Origin: Pseudobacteroides cellulosolvens ATCC 35603 = DSM 2933 | GTDB lineage: Bacteria; Bacillota; Clostridia; Acetivibrionales; DSM-2933 | Assembly: GCF_001262605.1 (NCBI RefSeq) | Contig: NZ_LGTC01000001.1 | Span: forward strand, 4,040,001-4,104,000 | Direction of reading: 5' to 3' | Length of the DNA stretch: 64,000 nt | Shown here: in pieces, positions 47,061 to 56,618 of the stretch | Numbering within the stretch: the first letter of the stretch is position 1 | Layout of the letters: the number at the start of each line of letters is the position of its first letter | Position numbers and translations under genes: made by a program | Notes under the pieces: generated by a model | What the model was told of the DNA's origin: nothing | The model's input: only the letters and a program-made list of their open reading frames with translations | Databases searched by the model: none

Positions 47061-49469
47061 TTAAGAATTAAATAATTTGTTTAGTGCATTTTTGATATCA
47101 TCATTAGTATACTGATCAATTAGATATAGTAAGTTATCCTCCGGATCTAGCTTACCGTTATTATTTTTATCAATGCCAAACTCGTAGTTTACAGTAGCTG
47201 TTCCTTCAAAAACAACAGCTGCAAATTCGCCTGAATCAAGTAGATTTATATTACTTTCAATAACATTACCATCGGAGTCTTTTTTCATATAAATATAAGG
47301 CATACTATCAGCCGCTGACCCATCTGCTTTTTTATTAATTGCATCATAGCCTTTACCGGCTGCAATAATAAATCCGTTTAATTTTGAACCCGGTGACATA
47401 ATAACTTTTCCCCTTGTATAAACTATCGCGTTTATTGTGTCTTTAATAACAAGAGTCTTTCCCGGATCATTTACTACAATAATGTAATATTTGGTATTAA
47501 TAGGAGTAAATCCAATTTCATATTTATCAATACTACTACTAATAAGCTTAAGCTCACCATCAGTTATTACCGTGCTATTATCCATAAGATTACATTCTTC
47601 TAATTCTTCTCCAATATAATTAAAAAAATTCTTTTTTGCTCCTGAATCATCAGTAACCTCTTTATATTGGTGACTAATTACACCTGCTTGATAACCTGGA
47701 TCCCTTTTAACAAAATCCTCAGTAATTTTCATAAGTGGTTTTTTTATTTCCGGTAAAAATTTGGTTTCAACAGTATTATAGTAGTCAAAGTATGTACCTT
47801 TAAGGTTTAACAAACCGTTCTTACTCACACTATCCCATTCCCATTGCATACTACCACCTGGAAGATACTTCTGTGTTTCCTTATCATTTATGTTTAGGTA
47901 ATACAATGAATTTTCAAAATCTGTTTTAGAACCGACTAACGAACTTTCGTCTACTTTTTCTAAGTCTGATTTATTTCCAAGGTCAACATCTGAAATATCC
48001 ATAAAATACATTTTGCCATTTGCCGCCATTTCATAATTACAAAAACCTTTTAATTTTGACGGATCATTTTCTGGACTATAGAAGCTAAATGGCTGGTTAA
48101 ACATTTTCAATTTACTAAACCAAGTGCCTATTTCTGATTCATTTTTAAAATTATATACTTGGAACAAATTACTATAGCCTTTTGCCAAATTGCTTTTATA
48201 CTGGTCTGCTATCCATGAAGTACCTTTATTATCCGTATCACTATGAAATTTCTGTCTATCTGCCGCTGTTCCCTGCGGCTCAAAATTTTTGTATGAAGCA
48301 ATCTCGTCTGAATCGTTCCATGCACATGAAGCGTCCTCAATCTGAGGTGCATCATTTGGAAATACTGGGGTTCCCTTTATTGGATCAATAAGGAAGGTAC
48401 CTCCATTTATCATTACATTCCCATTAATTATTATCTTGGATTTCATTGCATCTAATATAGTATCCTCAAACGGATGATGTATTACTGAACTATTAACAAT
48501 TGCACTTGAAGCATCGTGGTACTGGTCAGTTGAACTTCTACCGTCTGATAACCCAAAATAATTTCTGTTTATAGCTATAATAGAATTTAAACCATTCATT
48601 TCAACATCATCAAATGTATAAACATCTTTATGTCCCAAAAAATAATCTTTTTGTCCAAACATTTGTATGCACTGTGCTACTGCATTGTTGTTTACTTCAA
48701 TAGTACTATTATCTGCAACTGAATTGTCTGGATTTCCGCATCTAATAAAAGCCCTTACAAATGCATTTCCGCTAATATTCAACTTGGAATTTGAAGTCGC
48801 GTACAAACCACCATAAGTATATTGTTCAAACTCATTTGATTTTTGTGGTGCAGTACCGACAACTTTAACATCACCGTTTATAATGGCATTAGAATTTTTA
48901 ACATAAATATCTCCTATAGCATTAATTGCTGCAGGTCTGAAATATTTATCATTATTATTTTCAATTGAAATAACAATTTGAGAATACACATCACTACCTG
49001 TTGATACATTAACCCCTTTTTGATATGTTGAAGTAATTGTCAATCCCAATGTAACCCAAATTTTATTTCCATCTACTTTAAAACCGACTCTAGCTATATC
49101 ACCTTTCAATAAACTCTTTGCACCCTTAGATGGCTGTACCGTAATAGTTCCAATCTCTTTATTTATTTCTTTCTTTATATCTAATAATATAGTATCTACA
49201 TAGTTACTAGCATCTGATATATACGGAACTTGTTTCGTATATGTTTTATCCTGTATATATTTTTTTATAATTTTAATAGCTTTCTCAGTACTTGAACCGC
49301 TTGCCAAATACGAATATCCAATAACAGATTGGCTCTTACTAACCTTCAGTTGCTGTACTGATAGATTCAATAAAGGTACCATCATCATTAGCATAAGCGT
49401 ACAAATAATAATAACACTTGGTAAAGCCATCCCATCTTTTTTGTACACTATTCTCCTGATGCACTTCAT
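47061..49469 (-). CDS. PilX-like pilus assembly protein (802 aa)
   Basis: The N-terminus has a pilin-like hydrophobic helix after a basic segment (KKDGMALPSVIIICTLMLMM), typical of PilX N-terminal proteins. The large exported part holds many short beta repeats of right-handed beta-helix character (INGDVKVVG, NINLLDSGEFAAVVFEG) and a calcium-loop-like end (DKNNNGKLDPEDN). It is a probable minor pilus component or adhesin-like tip protein. In the operon between the PilV-like prepilin and the lipoprotein. Confidence 0.75.
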   Translation of the reverse strand: MKCIRRIVYKKDGMALPSVIIICTLMLMMMVPLLNLSVQQLKVSKSQSVIGYSYLASGSSTEKAIKIIKKYIQDKTYTKQVPYISDASNYVDTILLDIKKEINKEIGTITVQPSKGAKSLLKGDIARVGFKVDGNKIWVTLGLTITSTYQKGVNVSTGSDVYSQIVISIENNNDKYFRPAAINAIGDIYVKNSNAIINGDVKVVGTAPQKSNEFEQYTYGGLYATSNSKLNISGNAFVRAFIRCGNPDNSVADNSTIEVNNNAVAQCIQMFGQKDYFLGHKDVYTFDDVEMNGLNSIIAINRNYFGLSDGRSSTDQYHDASSAIVNSSVIHHPFEDTILDAMKSKIIINGNVMINGGTFLIDPIKGTPVFPNDAPQIEDASCAWNDSDEIASYKNFEPQGTAADRQKFHSDTDNKGTSWIADQYKSNLAKGYSNLFQVYNFKNESEIGTWFSKLKMFNQPFSFYSPENDPSKLKGFCNYEMAANGKMYFMDISDVDLGNKSDLEKVDESSLVGSKTDFENSLYYLNINDKETQKYLPGGSMQWEWDSVSKNGLLNLKGTYFDYYNTVETKFLPEIKKPLMKITEDFVKRDPGYQAGVISHQYKEVTDDSGAKKNFFNYIGEELEECNLMDNSTVITDGELKLISSSIDKYEIGFTPINTKYYIIVVNDPGKTLVIKDTINAIVYTRGKVIMSPGSKLNGFIIAAGKGYDAINKKADGSAADSMPYIYMKKDSDGNVIESNINLLDSGEFAAVVFEGTATVNYEFGIDKNNNGKLDPEDNLLYLIDQYTNDDIKNALNKLFNS

Positions 49470-49518
49470 AACCTTTCACCCCACTAACTCAATTAATTCT
49501 TAACATTTCTATTTCAAA

Positions 49519-49947
49519 CTAATCAACATTCACCTGGACATTAAACTTTTCTACAACCTGGAAATTTGCTCCCTTTTTTTTATATAAGGTTATAAGATAC
49601 TCCTGAGTAGACCCATTAACACCAGTAACACCCTTATATTCAGAATCATAAATAAAATTACTTTTTCCTTCACCAACTTTTATTCCCTTTAATAAAGTGG
49701 CTCCTCGAATATTACCACTTCCACTTTCTAAGGTGACTGAAGAATTCTTCTTAACACTATCAATAACCTCCTGCTGAACTTGATTCGCAGCAGCATTAAT
49801 TTCTATCTGATTTTTAGTTAGCTTATTTATCATAGCTACATTTGCAAACCCCGCCATAAGAGGCACAGTAATTATTGCAAATAATGTTATTGCAATAATT
49901 AACTCAACAATTGTAAGTCCTTTTTTTCTCTTTAATAATTCTCCCAT
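49519..49947 (-). CDS. Type IV prepilin, PilV-like (142 aa)
   Basis: Class III leader with cleavage site KRKKG|LTIVELIIAITLFA, Glu at position 5 after the Gly, then a short pilin body. Minor pilin. It lies 12 bases below the pilO gene. GGTGA-type site before the ATG. Confidence 0.85.
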   Translation of the reverse strand: MGELLKRKKGLTIVELIIAITLFAIITVPLMAGFANVAMINKLTKNQIEINAAANQVQQEVIDSVKKNSSVTLESGSGNIRGATLLKGIKVGEGKSNFIYDSEYKGVTGVNGSTQEYLITLYKKKGANFQVVEKFNVQVNVD

Positions 49948-49959
49948 AACAAATCACCC

Positions 49960-51264
49960 TTAATTTATACTTACTTTTTCTTTCTGACTTTTCCCAGTAA
50001 TTATGGAACCGGATCTATCTATCACCTTTACTCTGCCACCTGGATCAAAAACACTCAAATGAAGTTTATGAGATGAGTTATTAACAATTTTATAATTTAC
50101 TTTTATTTTTTCACTTTCTTTTAAGTCACCAACATCTACTTTTAGATCTGCATTAAGATCTCTGTTAGGGATACTTCCAGAAATTGTCTTGCTCTTTCCT
50201 ACAGCATAAGTAACAGTCATAGTGTATCTACTTTCTGTCAAAGCAAGCTGAACATCAGTTCTTCCTGAAGTCTTATACATGAAAACTTCTCTGGATTTGT
50301 CCGTTCCTAATACTTGGAAATTCTCCCCAGCTGTATAATATCCTGATTGCTTAAGGATGAAATCAGGCTCTAGAACTGTATTTGTTGCTGTGCTATTTTG
50401 TGAAGAAGTACTGCTGTTATTATTTCTAACAGCAGTACCATTATTTGTAGTTCCTGTATTCGATGGTACAGTAAATATCAAACCTGAACTCTCATTGTAT
50501 TTGTTAAATCTATTTTTACTTGAGCTAAATATTTTATTAGCTTCTTCAATATCCTGAGCATAAATCTTTATTTTTCCTGTAACACTATATATCTGACCTA
50601 CAGGGACTATGCCACCTACCTGGCCAACAGCTGGAGCTGTCTTATTAGTAGTATTGGCTTTATCATCTTTGGGTTGATCAATAATGAACTCTGCTACCTT
50701 AACCCTTCTTGATCCACCTTCTATAAATGAAAGTAGCTCCCAAATTTCATTGTATGCAAGGTCTGATTTAAAATCAACAGCAACAGAGTAATATTTGCTT
50801 CCTCCTTGCGTATTTGTAGAAGGTGTAGTAGTATCATCTAAGCCTGTATCGCTTCCTCCTGCATTAACCTGTTCAACATTGTTTGTTGAACTATTATCAT
50901 TGCTGCTTACTGATACATTAACAACCTCAGGCTGATTTATCTTTACATCTTTTAATTTATTTCCCATTAACTTCTGTAGCTTTATCATATAAGATATACA
51001 ATCAAACATGCCACTAACATCAGGGACATAATTACCAATTCTTTCACTAACTACCTTTTTCGATTTTAATTCGCTTTTCTTTTGCTCTATATTCTCCAAG
51101 TCTCTCTCCAGTGCACGTTCTTTTTCTTTTGCCTCTGATAACTGAGCATTAACATCATTTATTTCAGGAATATAGTTGTTCACAAAAATGGTATAAAATA
51201 AAAACCCATATACAAGCAATCCAAGGACAATAATAAGCCTGATTTCTTTTTTACCGATTGTCAT
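49960..51264 (-). CDS. pilO: PilO-like pilus alignment protein (434 aa)
   Basis: A cytoplasmic start, one membrane helix (LIIVLGLLVYGFLFYTIFV), a coiled coil (about 35-70) and an exported ferredoxin-like PilO domain, with a long Asn/Ser/Thr-rich linker. The protein is about twice the usual PilO length and carries an added C-terminal beta domain (about 300-434). Starts 1 base after pilN. Confidence 0.8.
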   Translation of the reverse strand: MTIGKKEIRLIIVLGLLVYGFLFYTIFVNNYIPEINDVNAQLSEAKEKERALERDLENIEQKKSELKSKKVVSERIGNYVPDVSGMFDCISYMIKLQKLMGNKLKDVKINQPEVVNVSVSSNDNSSTNNVEQVNAGGSDTGLDDTTTPSTNTQGGSKYYSVAVDFKSDLAYNEIWELLSFIEGGSRRVKVAEFIIDQPKDDKANTTNKTAPAVGQVGGIVPVGQIYSVTGKIKIYAQDIEEANKIFSSSKNRFNKYNESSGLIFTVPSNTGTTNNGTAVRNNNSSTSSQNSTATNTVLEPDFILKQSGYYTAGENFQVLGTDKSREVFMYKTSGRTDVQLALTESRYTMTVTYAVGKSKTISGSIPNRDLNADLKVDVGDLKESEKIKVNYKIVNNSSHKLHLSVFDPGGRVKVIDRSGSIITGKSQKEKVSIN

Positions 51265-51265
51265 T

Positions 51266-51823
51266 TTACTTTCCGCCCTTTCTCGTAATAGTTAGTTCAT
51301 ATTTAAATTCGTACTTTCCATCCTTAAGCTCAACTGAAGAATTATTAACCATTACGGATTCTATTCTAGAAATATAAGACAGAAATTCTGTTGCCTGAAT
51401 TGGATCCATTGAATAGCCCTCAACATTCAAACTTCCTTCAGTAAATTTTATTGTTTTAAGGGAGCACCCTTTAGGAACAGAATTTCCAATAAAACTTACT
51501 ATCTGCCCAACTAATATATTCTTACTATCAATATCTAACACTATATTATTCTTTTTTGATATTTCACTTTTAATAGAAACAATGTCTGTATTAACTGCTT
51601 TTACTTCATTATACTTCTCACTTTCAATATTTTCATTTATCATATCAAGCCTTGTATTTTGCATTATTATATAGACCTTAGGTAGAACTAATGATACCCC
51701 AACTAAAGCCAATATTGCAACTATAAGTGTAACAACTTTTACTTTCGATACCCCTTGCCTTTCAACCTTAACAGGCTCTTGAGGATTTCTTATATCTTCG
51801 GGCAATAAATTAATATCTTTCAC
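51266..51823 (-). CDS. pilN: PilN-like pilus assembly protein (185 aa)
   Basis: The N-terminal motif MKDINLLPEDIR binds PilM in known systems. One membrane helix (VVTLIVAILALVGVSLVLP), a coiled coil and a small exported domain follow. Length normal. Preceded by GGGGGAAA. Confidence 0.88.
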   Translation of the reverse strand: MKDINLLPEDIRNPQEPVKVERQGVSKVKVVTLIVAILALVGVSLVLPKVYIIMQNTRLDMINENIESEKYNEVKAVNTDIVSIKSEISKKNNIVLDIDSKNILVGQIVSFIGNSVPKGCSLKTIKFTEGSLNVEGYSMDPIQATEFLSYISRIESVMVNNSSVELKDGKYEFKYELTITRKGGK

Positions 51824-51844
51824 AATATTTCCCCCTTGTCCATT

Positions 51845-52371
51845 CTATTGGATTTCTTTATATCTAACAGAAAACTCTGTAATTATCGGCTTTGAAAAAT
51901 TTCTGTTGGTGAACTTTTTACTGTTGGTCTCAATTGGCTTTATTGTCAATACAACATACCCTTCATCTACTAAAATTTTGTTCTCCCAATTTGGAGTGGG
52001 TGCACTTGGAACCCTCTTTTCAAACTTACAGCTGGATGAATCGATATCTTTAGCAACTATCGTAGTACCTACTTTTAGAGTGTTATCAGAACCAAATTTC
52101 CAAGTCTTACTTTTTCCATCAGGAAACGTTAATTGCAATTCTTTATCAGAAATAATCTTTATTATTTTTGAAGCTTCAATATCTTTTCTAAGCAAGTTAG
52201 ATACATTAGATACCATGTCCTCTTGCCTTATATAATTATAGTTTGATTTATATGTGTCAAAGCCATACAATAATATGGATGACATAACAGGCAAAATAAT
52301 CCCAAGCAAAGCAGTATAAATCAATACTTCCACGAGGGTTAAACCTTTTTTGTTTTTTTAAGATTTATCAT
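51845..52371 (-). pseudogene. PilW-like prepilin with a one-base frameshift in its leader
   Basis: The start at 52371 has GAGGTGA 8 bases upstream and reads MINLKKTKKV-stop. One A more in the A7 (52353-52359) or A6 run (52346-52351) gives MINLKKTKKG|LTLVEVLIYTALLG, an exact class III prepilin leader continuing into 165 residues of pilin body (51845-52333). A GTG within the helix is the only in-frame start and would remove the cleavage site. So the gene is off in this sequence through a homopolymer change, slippage or sequencing error. Confidence 0.8.
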
Positions 52372-52394
52372 GATTTAATCACCTCTTTACAATT

Positions 52395-52424
52395 ATCCAA
52401 CCCGGCCAATTGACCGGGTCGGAT
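52395..52424 (-). promoter_or_regulatory. GC-rich hairpin between the major pilin and downstream genes
   Basis: ATCCAACCCGG and CCGGGTCGGAT form an 11-bp stem with one mismatch, 10 bases after the pilin stop. No T-run follows, so it is more likely a processing or mRNA-stabilising hairpin or weak attenuator that keeps pilin mRNA high. Confidence 0.65.
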
Positions 52425-52434
52425 GAACATTTTA

Positions 52435-52935
52435 TCAAGTTGATGTAGCTGCAGCAGCTGAAGATATTGGATATAATAATTTAGCACCGGCTGTAACATG
52501 GATTCTATTTGCAGGAGTTGCATTTTTTGTTAAACCTACTGTAACTGCACCAGTATCAGTGTCTACAGCAACTTCAAACCAAACATCTTTTTGACTCAAT
52601 TTTGCTTGCTTTGCATTAAGATAAGGTCCAAATTTCTTATCAACCCCATCATCAGTAGTGTAGGTTATAACCTTTGTGAAGCTATCCATTAAATTTTCTA
52701 CAGTATCTTTTTTAATTTCACTATCTGTTAGACCAACATCATCTGTTTCTGCTATGTATGTCTGAATTGCTGTTTGCAAATAACTGCATGCAGCTTTGTC
52801 TGACTTTTCTTTCTGCTTACCTAAAACACCACCGAATAAGTTGATGCTGATTGCAGCAAGTATTGCCAATATAGCAACAACTATCAAAAGCTCGATTAAT
52901 GAGAAACCTTTTTTACTCTTTAACATTTTTTTCAT
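52435..52935 (-). CDS. pilA: Major type IV pilin (166 aa)
   Basis: Leader MKKMLKSKKG then FSLIELLIVVAILAILAAIS, a textbook class III prepilin with Glu5. The body has a conserved pattern for Gram-positive pilins and an Ala/Ser/Thr C-terminus. The ATG at 52935 is chosen because AGAGGGGGAAAAG lies just before it; an upstream frame (to 53001) is only chance extension. Followed by a strong hairpin. Confidence 0.9.
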   Translation of the reverse strand: MKKMLKSKKGFSLIELLIVVAILAILAAISINLFGGVLGKQKEKSDKAACSYLQTAIQTYIAETDDVGLTDSEIKKDTVENLMDSFTKVITYTTDDGVDKKFGPYLNAKQAKLSQKDVWFEVAVDTDTGAVTVGLTKNATPANRIHVTAGAKLLYPISSAAAATST

Positions 52936-53061
52936 AACTTTTCCCCCTCTGATTTTTTGGTTAATTTTTTTACTTTGCCCTTCCGATAAACCACTAAGCA
53001 TTGTTTATCGTCCACCCCCTTCACTCTGGTTTATTTATGGACACTTTTTGATCCCAACAAT

Positions 53062-54273
53062 TTATTCTAAACCCTGATATATTGAAAGCATTGGGTAAAG
53101 AACACTTAATACGATAAATCCTACTAACACTGCCAATACCATTATTATGGCCGGATTAATAAAATCAGTCAGCATTTTCAATGAAACCTCAACTTCTTCG
53201 TCGTAGAAATCAGCACATTTATTTAATGAAAAATCAAGGTCTCCAGACTCTTCTCCGACTTTAATCATCGACATTACCATGGGCGGGAAGAACTTCATAG
53301 ATGCGAGAGGCTGACTTAACCCTCTGCCCTTCTTAATTTCAGCTATAACTTCTTCAAATGCCTCAGCTATTGCTGCATTGCCTATAACATTCTGAACTAC
53401 TTCCATGGATTGTATTAGCATTACTCCACTAGATATAAGAGTTCCTAGAGTTCTTGTAAATCTAGCTGTTATTGTATTTTTTACAACAATTTTTATTATC
53501 GGCAGTTTAATTGAAAGACTCCCAAAAAATCTTTTACCATTTGGAGTTTTTATATACTGCCTTATGAATACAACCAAACCACCAATTGCTAGAAATACAG
53601 CCCACCAAAATGCCTGAAAAAATCCACTTACAGCAATTAAGATCTTCGTAAATATTGGCATTTCAACCCCAAAATCACCTAATGCTGATGTAAACGAAGG
53701 AACAACAAAGGCCATTAGTATTATTACAACTATAACTGCTATAGAGATAACTATGATAGGATATGTCATTGCACTCTTCAACTTCTGATTTAATTTATAT
53801 TGCTTTTCCATCTGCTCTGCCAGTCTGTTGAAAACCTTGTCCAACTGACCGCTAACTTCTCCGGCTTCGACCATAGTAACAAATAACCCTGGAAATATAT
53901 CTGTCTGCTTTTTCATGGAAGACGATAATGAGATACCCTTCTTTATATCATCACCTATATCAGTTATCACCCTTTTCAATGTAGGGTTTGTAGTTTGCTC
54001 TTTTAATATATCTAAACACGCTGCAATTGGTATTCCTGCTTCAAGAATTATGGCAAATTGTCTTGCAAAAATTGATAAATCCTTTATAGTTATTCTCTTC
54101 TGAAATATTTTTATCTGAGTTATATCGGTAAAAGCATTTTTTTCCTTTATCTCAACTACTGAATAGCCTCTTTCAATAAGCATCGATGTAAGGTCCGATT
54201 CTCTTTCAACTTTGGCCTCACCAGTGAAAATCTTACCCGATTCATTTTTTACCCGATAAGTATATAACGGCAT
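53062..54273 (-). CDS. pilC: PilC, type IV pilus inner-membrane platform protein (403 aa)
   Basis: Two type II secretion F domains (about 70-190 and 270-395) with three membrane helices, including ISIAVIVVIILMAFVVPSFT and INPAIIMVLAVLVGFIVLSV. The motif FARQFAIILEAGIPI and its repeat FTRTLGTLISSGVMLI are typical. Full length. Confidence 0.93.
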   Translation of the reverse strand: MPLYTYRVKNESGKIFTGEAKVERESDLTSMLIERGYSVVEIKEKNAFTDITQIKIFQKRITIKDLSIFARQFAIILEAGIPIAACLDILKEQTTNPTLKRVITDIGDDIKKGISLSSSMKKQTDIFPGLFVTMVEAGEVSGQLDKVFNRLAEQMEKQYKLNQKLKSAMTYPIIVISIAVIVVIILMAFVVPSFTSALGDFGVEMPIFTKILIAVSGFFQAFWWAVFLAIGGLVVFIRQYIKTPNGKRFFGSLSIKLPIIKIVVKNTITARFTRTLGTLISSGVMLIQSMEVVQNVIGNAAIAEAFEEVIAEIKKGRGLSQPLASMKFFPPMVMSMIKVGEESGDLDFSLNKCADFYDEEVEVSLKMLTDFINPAIIMVLAVLVGFIVLSVLYPMLSIYQGLE

Positions 54274-54301
54274 TTACTGAACCCCCAAACTGATTTCTTA
54301 T

Positions 54302-55411
54302 TTATAATGCTATCCCTATGGCATTTATTAGGTAATTTATCTTTTCAATGTTTAGCTCTGGAGCAAACTCAATTCCTCTGACATCAACATAATTTATTGG
54401 ATATGTGGGTACTCCGAAGGCTTCCTCGAAATACTCTCTTATGCCCTTTAGCTTTGAACCTCCACCAACAAGGAATATTTTGCTTATTTGCTCTCCGGCA
54501 CATCTATCTATATAAAAATTAAAACACATTTTTATATTCTTTGTTATTTCACCAATTATCTTTTTGGCACATTCACTGCACTGCCATTCCAAATCATTAT
54601 TTGGATCTCTGAAGGCTACCATTCCATACATCTTTTTATATCTTTCTGCCTTATCGGTATCTTTTACATTCAAAGACAGTTGGTCTATGATAACCTGATC
54701 TATATTGCTGCTTCCTAAAAGCACAACTCTATTGAATTCTGGAATTTTATTTTTTAGAATATTAACTATTGTGGTTTCAGATCCTAGATCGATAACTGCT
54801 ACAGTATTTGTTGTAGTTTTAGGAAACCTTTGTTTTCTTGATAATATATCAGTTTCTTTAAACTCAATATCCTTTTGAAAAAATTTTGATATGCTGTTTG
54901 CCGGAATGTCAACTGAAACCGGCTTCAACTTGAGATCCTTCAAAATCTCTATATAGCTGTCAATTATGTTCTTAGCTACCGCAGTTACAAATACCCTCAT
55001 TTTTTCCTTGCCATTATCATTTATGACATCAAGCAACTTGTAATCCACACGGTGCTCATCAAACTTAATAGGTAGAAAGTTGTGTATTTCAGACCATACC
55101 TTTTTGTCAACTTCTTTTTCTTCAACCTTATCAACCATAATTATTCTTGTTATGATATTGGTTCCAGACACTACTATCTTAGCCTCTTTTGCACTTAAAT
55201 CGTGCTCATCAATAACCCTTTTGATCTCAGAAACAACTCTAGCCTTATCCTTAATTGCCCCATTCTTAATACACCCCTTTGGCGTATCACCAATGCCATA
55301 GTTGATTACCATCAAATCATTATTTTTCTTTTTTCTGAGTTGGATTATTTTAATGTACCTGAATCCTATATCAATAGTCATAAAATCACTGGAGAATAAT
55401 TGCAATGCCAT
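54302..55411 (-). CDS. pilM: PilM, actin-like pilus assembly ATPase (369 aa)
   Basis: Actin/FtsA-type fold: phosphate-1 TIDIGFRYIKIIQL, phosphate-2 AVIDLGSETTIVNI, adenosine motif IFLVGGGSKLKGI. It binds the PilN N-terminus in the cytoplasm. The ATG at 55411 is preferred because GAGGTG lies 7 bases upstream; a GTG at 55420 would overlap it. Confidence 0.9.
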   Translation of the reverse strand: MALQLFSSDFMTIDIGFRYIKIIQLRKKKNNDLMVINYGIGDTPKGCIKNGAIKDKARVVSEIKRVIDEHDLSAKEAKIVVSGTNIITRIIMVDKVEEKEVDKKVWSEIHNFLPIKFDEHRVDYKLLDVINDNGKEKMRVFVTAVAKNIIDSYIEILKDLKLKPVSVDIPANSISKFFQKDIEFKETDILSRKQRFPKTTTNTVAVIDLGSETTIVNILKNKIPEFNRVVLLGSSNIDQVIIDQLSLNVKDTDKAERYKKMYGMVAFRDPNNDLEWQCSECAKKIIGEITKNIKMCFNFYIDRCAGEQISKIFLVGGGSKLKGIREYFEEAFGVPTYPINYVDVRGIEFAPELNIEKINYLINAIGIAL

Positions 55412-55543
55412 CTTATGCACCTCATTATATAAATCAGATTTAGAAGAGCTTTACTGCTATTTGCCTTAAATTACATCATAATAACATATATTATATCATG
55501 TTTTATTATAAAAAGCCATCTAAACCGATTAAATTCGAAATAA

Positions 55544-56599
55544 TTATGTTGAGAGCAGTTTTTTCAAATTATCTATATCAAGTGCATACTGACAAGCACT
55601 TTCAAAATCTATGAGTTTTGATCTATAAAGATTTGCAACACATGAGTCCATTGAGTGCATTCCGAACTGTGATCCGGTATGAATACAGGTATTGATTTGC
55701 GGTGTACGTGACTCACGTATCAGGTTGGCTATTGCAGGAGTCCATATCATTACTTCAGTAGCAAGCAAACGTCCTCTTCCGTCAGCTCTTTTTATAAGCT
55801 GCTGTGATATGATACCCATTAGTACCGTTGAAAGCTGACTTCTCACCTGAGACTGCTGATATGGCGGAAAAACGTCAATTATTCTGTCGATGGTTTTTGC
55901 TGAACCTACTGTATGTAATGTTGATAACACAAGATGGCCTGTTTCTGCTGCAGTAAGTGCCGTAGATATTGTCTCCTGGTCACGCATCTCACCTATGAGT
56001 ATAACGTCAGGGTCTTCTCTTAATACAGCTCTCATTGCATTTGAATAAGTTTTTGTATCACCGCCAATTTCTCTTTGGTTGATAATACTTCTATTGTGCT
56101 TATGTAAAAATTCTATAGGATCCTCTATGGTAATTATATGACATTTTTTTCTATTGTTAATATAATCTATCATTGCAGCAAGCGTTGTTGATTTACCGCT
56201 TCCTGTAGGTCCTGTAAGTAATACAAGCCCTCTTTGCTTCATTGCCAGTTCGGCAGTTATTTCAGGCAAACCCAGATCCTCAATTTTAGGGATTTCAGTT
56301 GGAATTGTTCTTGCAGCTATCGCATAACTGCCTCTTTGCCTGAATATATTTATCCTGAATCTTGCTATGCCAGGGAGAGAATATGATGCATCCACCTCAC
56401 CTGTCTCTGCGAGACTATTAAACAAATCACTAGAAAGACACTGCTTAGCCATTCTTTCACAGTCCTGAGCCGTCAACACAGGCTCATTTAGATAAATCAG
56501 ATCTCCATGTATTCTTATAACCGGTGATACTCCGGTACATAAATGAAGGTCAGATGCATTGTTTATAACTGTCTGTTGTAGCAAATAATTCAGGTTCAT
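55544..56599 (-). CDS. pilT: PilT, pilus retraction ATPase (351 aa)
   Basis: Walker A GPTGSGKSTTLAAMIDY, Asp box IITIEDPIEFLH, Walker B DVILIGEMRDQETI and His box TGHLVLSTLHT. The N-terminal PAS-like domain starts DLHLCTGVSPVIRIHGDL. Length normal. Its presence implies retractable pili and twitching. Starts 19 bases after pilB. Confidence 0.95.
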   Translation of the reverse strand: MNLNYLLQQTVINNASDLHLCTGVSPVIRIHGDLIYLNEPVLTAQDCERMAKQCLSSDLFNSLAETGEVDASYSLPGIARFRINIFRQRGSYAIAARTIPTEIPKIEDLGLPEITAELAMKQRGLVLLTGPTGSGKSTTLAAMIDYINNRKKCHIITIEDPIEFLHKHNRSIINQREIGGDTKTYSNAMRAVLREDPDVILIGEMRDQETISTALTAAETGHLVLSTLHTVGSAKTIDRIIDVFPPYQQSQVRSQLSTVLMGIISQQLIKRADGRGRLLATEVMIWTPAIANLIRESRTPQINTCIHTGSQFGMHSMDSCVANLYRSKLIDFESACQYALDIDNLKKLLST

Positions 56600-56618
56600 C
56601 TCTTCTCATCCTCACATT

